A DNA stretch of 10,127 nt, from contig CAYSLC010000199.1 of the NCBI GenBank assembly GCA_964431545.1, positions 1 to 10,127 of the forward strand, written 5' to 3'. The first letter of the stretch is position 1. Each line of letters starts with the position of its first letter. Below the pieces are notes generated by a model that was not told the DNA's origin, did not search any database, and saw nothing but the letters and a program-made list of their open reading frames with translations. This stretch comes from CAYSLC01 sp964431545. GTDB taxonomy: Bacteria > Desulfobacterota > Desulfobacteria > Desulfobacterales > JAABSP01. This document shows positions 6,006 through 10,127 of the stretch, one piece after another. The position numbers and the translations under genes are program-made.

Positions 6006-6914
6006 ATGACGGCAAAGCTCATCAAGGGTACGGAGATCCGCGAGGAGATCCTGGAGGAGATCACCAAGGAGGTCGCCGAAATCAAGGAGAAGCACGGTCA
6101 GGTGCCGGGTCTGGTCACCATTCTGGTGGGGGAGAATCCCGCCTCCATCTCCTACGTCACCCTCAAGATCAAGACGGCCGACCGGGTCGGTTTCAAGGAG
6201 ATCCAGGACAGCCAGCCGGTCGACATCTCCGAGGCGGATCTTCTGGCGCTCATCGACAAGTACAACAAGGACGACACCATCCACGGGATTCTGGTCCAGC
6301 TTCCCCTGCCCAAGCACGTTGACGAGAAGAAGGTTTTGAACGCCATCGATCCCGACAAGGACGTGGACGGCTTCCATCCGGTCAACGTGGGTCGCCTGAT
6401 GATCGGCGGCGACGAGGTCAAGTTTCCACCGTGCACCCCGGCCGGCATCCAGGAGATGATCATCCGCGCCGGCGTGGAGACCAGCGGCGCCGAAGTGGTG
6501 GTGGTGGGGCGCTCCAACATCGTGGGCAAGCCCATCGCCAACATGATGTTCCAGAAGGGCCCGGGGGCCAACGCCACGGTCACCGTGGTCCACACCCGGA
6601 CCAAGGACCTCGCCTCCCACTGCAAGCGGGCCGACATCCTCGTGGTCGCCGCCGGCGTGCCCGATCTGGTCAAGCCGGAGTGGATCAAGCCCGGCGCCTG
6701 CGTCATCGACGTGGGGGTCAACCGGGTCGGCGAGAAGATCAGCGAGAAGACCGGCAAGAAGATCGCCATCCTCAAGGGGGACGTCGACTTCGACGCCGCC
6801 AAGGAGATCGCCGGGTCCATCACCCCGGTTCCGGGCGGGGTCGGTCCCATGACCATCACCATGCTCATGAAGAACACCCTCAAATCCCTCAAGTTCAAAC
6901 TCGGCATCGCATAG
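6006..6914 (+). CDS. folD: Bifunctional methylene-THF dehydrogenase / methenyl-THF cyclohydrolase FolD
   Basis: Cytosolic enzyme interconverting 5,10-methylene-THF, 5,10-methenyl-THF and 10-formyl-THF with NAD(P). It supplies formyl groups for purines and initiator tRNA and, in acetogenic or sulfate-reducing anaerobes, forms part of the methyl branch of the Wood-Ljungdahl pathway. The protein has 302 residues, slightly longer than the usual 280-290. Catalytic residues fall at the same numbers as in E. coli FolD: Y50 and K54 in 'SYVTLK', Q98 in 'LVQLPLP' and D121 in 'KDVDGF'. The substrate/cofactor motifs 'PCTPAGI' (142-148) and GRSNIVGKP (168-176) and the C-terminal 'TPVPGGVGPMTITML' are intact. 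It stands alone between its own candidate promoter and a downstream hairpin, with no folate or Wood-Ljungdahl partner in view. The sequence strongly resembles Desulfobacterota FolDs as I remember them. Confidence 0.97.
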   Translation: MTAKLIKGTEIREEILEEITKEVAEIKEKHGQVPGLVTILVGENPASISYVTLKIKTADRVGFKEIQDSQPVDISEADLLALIDKYNKDDTIHGILVQLPLPKHVDEKKVLNAIDPDKDVDGFHPVNVGRLMIGGDEVKFPPCTPAGIQEMIIRAGVETSGAEVVVVGRSNIVGKPIANMMFQKGPGANATVTVVHTRTKDLASHCKRADILVVAAGVPDLVKPEWIKPGACVIDVGVNRVGEKISEKTGKKIAILKGDVDFDAAKEIAGSITPVPGGVGPMTITMLMKNTLKSLKFKLGIA

Positions 6915-6931
6915 CCGGCGGCCGGTACGCA

Positions 6932-6966
6932 GGTCCCGGCGGCCCTGATCAAGGGCGGCCGGGACC
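6932..6966 (+). terminator. Strong hairpin after folD, possible terminator
   Basis: Arms of 15 nt (6932-6946 and 6952-6966) pair at 14 of 15 positions around the 5-nt loop GATCA, starting 17 nt after the folD stop. The stem is very stable, but neither side carries a T run, so it is not a textbook intrinsic terminator; it could pause polymerase, block 3' exonucleases or act with Rho. Part of the 3' arm can also pair with 6995-7003. Confidence 0.45.
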
Positions 6967-7002
6967 GACCGCCGCCCCGCCGGCGCCTCCCCGGGCCCTT
7001 GA

Positions 7003-7032
7003 TTGACAGATCGGCACGATCGATGGTAGAAA
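7003..7032 (+). promoter_or_regulatory. Candidate sigma-70 promoter of the M23 peptidase gene
   Basis: TTGACA (7003-7008, perfect -35), an 18-nt spacer and TAGAAA (7027-7032, 4 of 6) form a plausible promoter in the gap after folD. The spacer begins with the inverted repeat GATCG-GCA-CGATC (7009-7021), which might bind a regulator. Predicted initiation near 7039 would leave a leader of about 130 nt, which contains a 7-bp stem (CGACGGC 7043-7049, GCCGTCG 7065-7071). Confidence 0.5.
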
Positions 7033-7168
7033 AGGGCGGTGTCGACGGCGGCGCGGGAAGACGGGCCGTCGTCCCCCCGCATTCCGTGGATCGAGAAACG
7101 GCGGAGCGGGCGACCCGGTCCGGACGCTTGCGAAGGCATCGGGATAACCCTTAAACGACGGTTCCACC

Positions 7169-8095
7169 ATGGGCGACAAGATCACATTCTACATGTTGAG
7201 CACCTCCGGCACCTCCGCCAGACAGGCGACGGTATCGAGGTCCTTCCTGAAATTCCTGGCCGTTCTGGTGCTGTTTTTCCTGGTCGCAGCCGCGGGGGTG
7301 GGGTACGACTACCACCGGTTGCGGCGGACGGCCTTCGACAACCGGCGGCTGGAGGAACGGGTCTCCCACCAGATGGACGAGATGGCCCTCCAGCGGGAAC
7401 AGATCCGCTCCTTTGCCCAAGAGATCGACGGGCTCAAGTCGAAGCTGCTGGGCCTGACCGAGTTCGAGCGGCAGATCCGGGTGGTGGCCGGCTTGGAGGA
7501 CCTCTCCACGGAGGAGGGGATCTTCGGCATCGGGGGGTCGATCCCCGAGGATCTTCGGCCCGGCGCCGACCTGGGGCGGAAGCACAAGGCCCTGGTCCGG
7601 GAGATGCACGAACGGATCGAGCATCTGGGAACCGCCGCCAGCGTCCGGGAGGATGGATTCGAAGACCTTTTGGCCCACATCGGCCGGCAGCGGAATCTAC
7701 TGGCCAGCCGGCCCTCCATCAACCCCGTCCGGGGGCTGGTCACCTCGGTGTTCGGAACCCGGCGGTCCCCCTTCACCGGGCTTCGGGAGTTCCACAACGG
7801 ACTCGATATCGCCAATCGCGAAGGAACCAAGATCAAGGCCACCGCGGACGGCGAGGTCACATTCGTCGGCGGAAAGGGGACCTACGGGCTGATGATGACG
7901 GTCACCCACGGTCACGGCATGGCGACCCGGTACGCCCACCTCAAGGAGTGCCTGAAGCAATGCGGCGAGAAGGTAAAACGCGGCGACGTGATCGCCCTCA
8001 TGGGCGACTCCGGCCGGACCACCGGACCCCACCTCCATTACGAGGTGCGCCTGAACGGCGTGCCGATGGACCCCCGCGAGTACATCCTCGACTAG
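7169..8095 (+). CDS. Membrane-anchored coiled-coil M23 (LytM-type) peptidase
   Basis: Peptidoglycan endopeptidase or a regulator of amidases, acting on the periplasmic side of the inner membrane. The 308 residues comprise a short basic cytoplasmic N-terminus (1-25), one transmembrane segment (about 26-46), a probable coiled coil (about 50-105, charged heptad-like), a linker, and a C-terminal M23 domain from 'GLVTSVFGTRRSPFTG' (about 190) to the end. Zinc ligands and catalytic histidines of M23 appear to be complete: H209 and D213 in HNGLD, H257 in 'RYAHL', H288 and H290 in HLH. The enzyme is therefore likely active, unlike degenerate LytM factors such as EnvC or NlpD. An in-frame TAA lies just upstream, so ATG 7169 is the first start; it has no clear Shine-Dalgarno. 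secA follows after 229 nt. Specific cleavage bond and partner are unknown. Confidence 0.92.
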   Translation: MGDKITFYMLSTSGTSARQATVSRSFLKFLAVLVLFFLVAAAGVGYDYHRLRRTAFDNRRLEERVSHQMDEMALQREQIRSFAQEIDGLKSKLLGLTEFERQIRVVAGLEDLSTEEGIFGIGGSIPEDLRPGADLGRKHKALVREMHERIEHLGTAASVREDGFEDLLAHIGRQRNLLASRPSINPVRGLVTSVFGTRRSPFTGLREFHNGLDIANREGTKIKATADGEVTFVGGKGTYGLMMTVTHGHGMATRYAHLKECLKQCGEKVKRGDVIALMGDSGRTTGPHLHYEVRLNGVPMDPREYILD

Positions 8096-8246
8096 CCGCT
8101 TCCGGTGAAAGCGCCAAACGGGGCGGACGCGACCCTTCCCCGGTCACCCCTTTCGGAACGCCTCCCCCCTCGGCTCCTTCACCGTTCGAATCCCCTTTTC
8201 CTCCCGTCCGCCAGCCCGGATCGACCCGAAACGCTTTACAAATCCT

Positions 8247-8276
8247 TCGACATGTCCCATTTTTATGTGGTATGTT
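8247..8276 (+). promoter_or_regulatory. Candidate sigma-70 promoter of secA
   Basis: TCGACA (8247-8252, 5 of 6), an 18-nt spacer and TATGTT (8271-8276, 4 of 6) lie in the most A/T-rich patch of the window. An alternative -35, TTTACA at 8235-8240, has a poorer -10 partner. Transcription would start around 8283, about 40 nt before secA. The rest of the gap, 8096-8234, is pyrimidine-rich with no gene or strong structure that I can see. Confidence 0.4.
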
Positions 8277-8324
8277 GACGGCGGGAAAAACGCCCATGGA
8301 TACCCATTCAAGGATAACAACTAG

Positions 8325-10127
<1,803 letters not shown>

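Noticed and set aside
5064..7139. Minus-strand open frame (691 codons) opposite the PaaK-like gene and folD
   Set aside because: It spans two unrelated, well-identified + strand genes and an intergenic region, has biased composition and no motif.
8096..8234. Small stems such as CGCTT/AAGCG after the M23 stop as a terminator
   Set aside because: The stem is only 5 bp and has no T run; I see no supported terminator in this stretch.

Overview
This GC-rich window (clearly above 60% G+C by eye) holds nine genes, all on the + strand and tightly packed. No mobile element, CRISPR array, tRNA or rRNA is visible. The closest match I can recall for FolD, the liv cluster followed by a phenylacetate-CoA-ligase-like gene, and an M23 peptidase placed just before secA all suggest a Desulfobacterota-type ('deltaproteobacterial') organism. 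That assignment is an inference from memory. The first gene is cut by the window start and the last runs off the window end, so this may be a whole assembled contig.

Region 1 (1-5834) is one operon. It encodes a branched-chain-amino-acid-type (HAAT/Liv) ABC importer: a periplasmic binding protein (N-terminus missing), permeases LivH and LivM, and ATPases LivG and LivF. After these comes a PaaK-family (phenylacetate-CoA ligase-like) protein behind the strongest Shine-Dalgarno sequence of the group. Gaps between genes are 1-21 nt after livH; only the binding protein and livH are further apart (73 nt), with a GC hairpin between them. The natural reading is uptake of an organic or amino acid with an associated acyl-activating-like protein. 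That protein, however, lacks the usual ATP phosphate loop and the C-terminal catalytic lysine, so ordinary CoA-ligase chemistry is doubtful.

Region 2 (5835-6966) is a separately promoted folD gene (methylene-THF dehydrogenase/methenyl-THF cyclohydrolase, one-carbon metabolism). It has a possible sigma-70 promoter built on a tandem TTGACAT, a leader with potential hairpins, and a strong hairpin after its stop codon.

Region 3 (about 7003-10127) holds cell-envelope functions: a membrane-anchored coiled-coil M23 (LytM-type) peptidoglycan hydrolase with its own probable promoter, then secA, the motor ATPase of the Sec translocase, truncated by the window end. The last ~51 nt stop resembling SecA within a normally very conserved segment, which most likely reflects an assembly artefact at the contig edge.

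Most of the window is ordinary core metabolism and transport. The item most worth a second look is the PaaK-like protein with degenerate catalytic motifs. Other observations concern small regulatory structures in the three intergenic regions.
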